From Euryarchaeota archaeon UBA125 (GTDB taxonomy: Archaea; Thermoplasmatota; Poseidoniia; Poseidoniales; Thalassarchaeaceae): a DNA stretch of 64,000 bases. The notes beneath the pieces were generated by a model. The model had not been told where the DNA came from. It saw nothing but the letters and a program-made list of their open reading frames with translations, and did not search any database. The stretch spans positions 9,292 to 73,291 of the forward strand of contig DAPV01000035.1 in assembly GCA_002502625.1 (NCBI GenBank), in the 5' to 3' direction. Shown here one piece after another: positions 63,308 through 64,000 of this stretch. The translations under genes and the position numbers were made by a program. Positions within the stretch are counted from its first letter, which is position 1, and every line of letters begins with the position of its first letter.

Positions 63308-64000
63308 TTACTGGTTTTCTTCATCGTTACATTCACGTCTTTCTTCAACCCAAGTACCGCCACGTTCCTCGCATTCTCTTTGTGACTGAGATTCGGTTTC
63401 TTGATTATCCTCGCTACCATTACTGCGGGTACAATCAATCCATGTATCAATAAAGTCGATCACAGCATTGTATGAGCCGTTAAAATCATCATATATTTGG
63501 TTCTCAATGATATTATCACAACTCATGGAGAAAGATGCTGCATAATAAGGCAATTCTTCGATATCTGAAGAATTTATTCCGTGTTCATTTCCAACTAATG
63601 GTGTAAATGAGAAATTTATTCCATACTGTTCTGCATAGTTTCTTGCTTCTTCATTAGTCGCCTCTTCCATATTTCTATTCTCATCTAAGTAACCAAAGAT
63701 TTCAATTGGCTGTGTTGAATTGAATATATCATTTAAGCCAGAATAATTAGGATGCTGTGAATTCCATGAAGATAGTACTATTATGATTGAGGCATACGCC
63801 CCACATCTGCCGATTGGTTCATCGCAATTTCTGTCCCCACATGTGCTGGGGTAGAGAAAACCATCTACACAAGTAAGAGCATCACCACAAATCATATTTT
63901 CATCACATGGAGTGTCATTATCTCCAAAATCACAGTAAAATTCACCTTCACGGTCTGATGCTTCTGTCCAAGTCCCGTTTCTACGTTCACAGTCTTCTTG
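63308..64000 (-). CDS. Cysteine-rich, repeat-bearing secreted-type protein, partial
   Basis: The frame is open from the right edge (64000) down to the stop at 63308, about 230 residues; the N-terminus lies outside the window. A Cys-rich part (CDENMICGDALTC, STCGDRNC, IGRC) comes first, then a globular middle, and a C-terminal motif CEERGGTWVEERREC. The same motif in variant form (CERRNGTWTE...C) occurs right at the edge, so it is a repeated Cys-Gly-Thr-Trp unit. Probably exported; the internal ATG at 63895 is not the true start. Confidence 0.7.
   Translation of the reverse strand, partial: QEDCERRNGTWTEASDREGEFYCDFGDNDTPCDENMICGDALTCVDGFLYPSTCGDRNCDEPIGRCGAYASIIIVLSSWNSQHPNYSGLNDIFNSTQPIEIFGYLDENRNMEEATNEEARNYAEQYGINFSFTPLVGNEHGINSSDIEELPYYAASFSMSCDNIIENQIYDDFNGSYNAVIDFIDTWIDCTRSNGSEDNQETESQSQRECEERGGTWVEERRECNDEENQ

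Overview
The window is AT-rich DNA (roughly 37% GC by eye) from an archaeon, most likely an uncultured marine planktonic euryarchaeote of the Poseidoniia/Thermoplasmatota type (Marine Group II or a relative). The archaeal assignment rests on archaeal-only information-processing genes: the primase large subunit PriL, archaeal DnaG, two TFB-type proteins, the KEOPS subunit Pcc1, a thermosome-type chaperonin, a KH-domain ATPase, the archaeal CoA enzyme phosphopantoate--beta-alanine ligase and the pterin enzyme MptE. The marine lineage is an inference from the mix of bacterial-like metabolism (PurH, PurN, class II NrdJ, GcvH, HflX, MutY), many small membrane proteins and a giant acidic repeat-rich surface protein. 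Coding density is very high: no gap exceeds 300 bases, many genes abut or overlap by 1-14 bases, and there are no insertion sequences, prophages, CRISPR arrays or rRNA genes.

Layout. 1-5 kb: mptE (cut by the left edge) diverges from priL, followed by a DUF373 membrane protein, a small zinc protein and a GST-fold protein. 5-11 kb: a mutY-hflX operon diverges from pcc1-nadC-phosphopantoate ligase, then an isopropylmalate dehydrogenase. 11-16.9 kb: coiled-coil and membrane proteins, a sugar nucleotidyltransferase with a short UDP-sugar dehydrogenase, two tandem TerB-like genes, a THEP1-type NTPase and tRNA-Cys. 17-21.6 kb: LURP-one-like protein, enolase, aminotransferase, GcvH, RNase H. 22-26 kb: an E1-like enzyme with an HTH tail, a JAMM-like peptidase, a 79-residue protein, a CYTH protein, a TFB paralog and a small ubiquitin-like protein. 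26-36 kb: methyltransferase, redoxin, a large TPR protein opposite a coiled-coil protein with a WW domain, dnaG, a structured intergenic element, a third TerB-like gene, a MobA-like gene with no normal start codon, and purN. 36-47 kb: purH, a divergent chaperonin, a 1505-residue surface protein, and a KH ATPase without its PIN domain. 47-52.7 kb: BASS and DMT transporters, SCO-like lipoprotein, WlbB-like acetyltransferase, YbjN-like protein and the canonical TFB. 52.8-64 kb: a LeuD-LeuC order aconitase-family fusion, class II ribonucleotide reductase, OsmC, isocitrate dehydrogenase, a methyltransferase and a truncated cysteine-rich secreted protein.

How the parts work together. Replication and transcription: PriL, DnaG, two TFB-type factors, RNase H, MutY, and NrdJ for dNTPs. 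Central metabolism: enolase, isocitrate dehydrogenase, GcvH, aminotransferase, and leucine-pathway-type enzymes (dehydrogenase and dehydratase). Cofactors: NadC for NAD, phosphopantoate ligase for CoA, MptE for pterins, a MobA-like protein possibly for molybdopterin. Purines: PurN and PurH. The most interesting system is the E1-like/JAMM-like/small beta-grasp protein set at 22-26 kb, which looks like a ubiquitin-like (SAMP-type) modification locus with unusual features: an HTH fused to the E1, a one-residue-short JAMM loop, and a modifier ending in Gly-Arg-Val with 5 of 5 arginines encoded by CGC.
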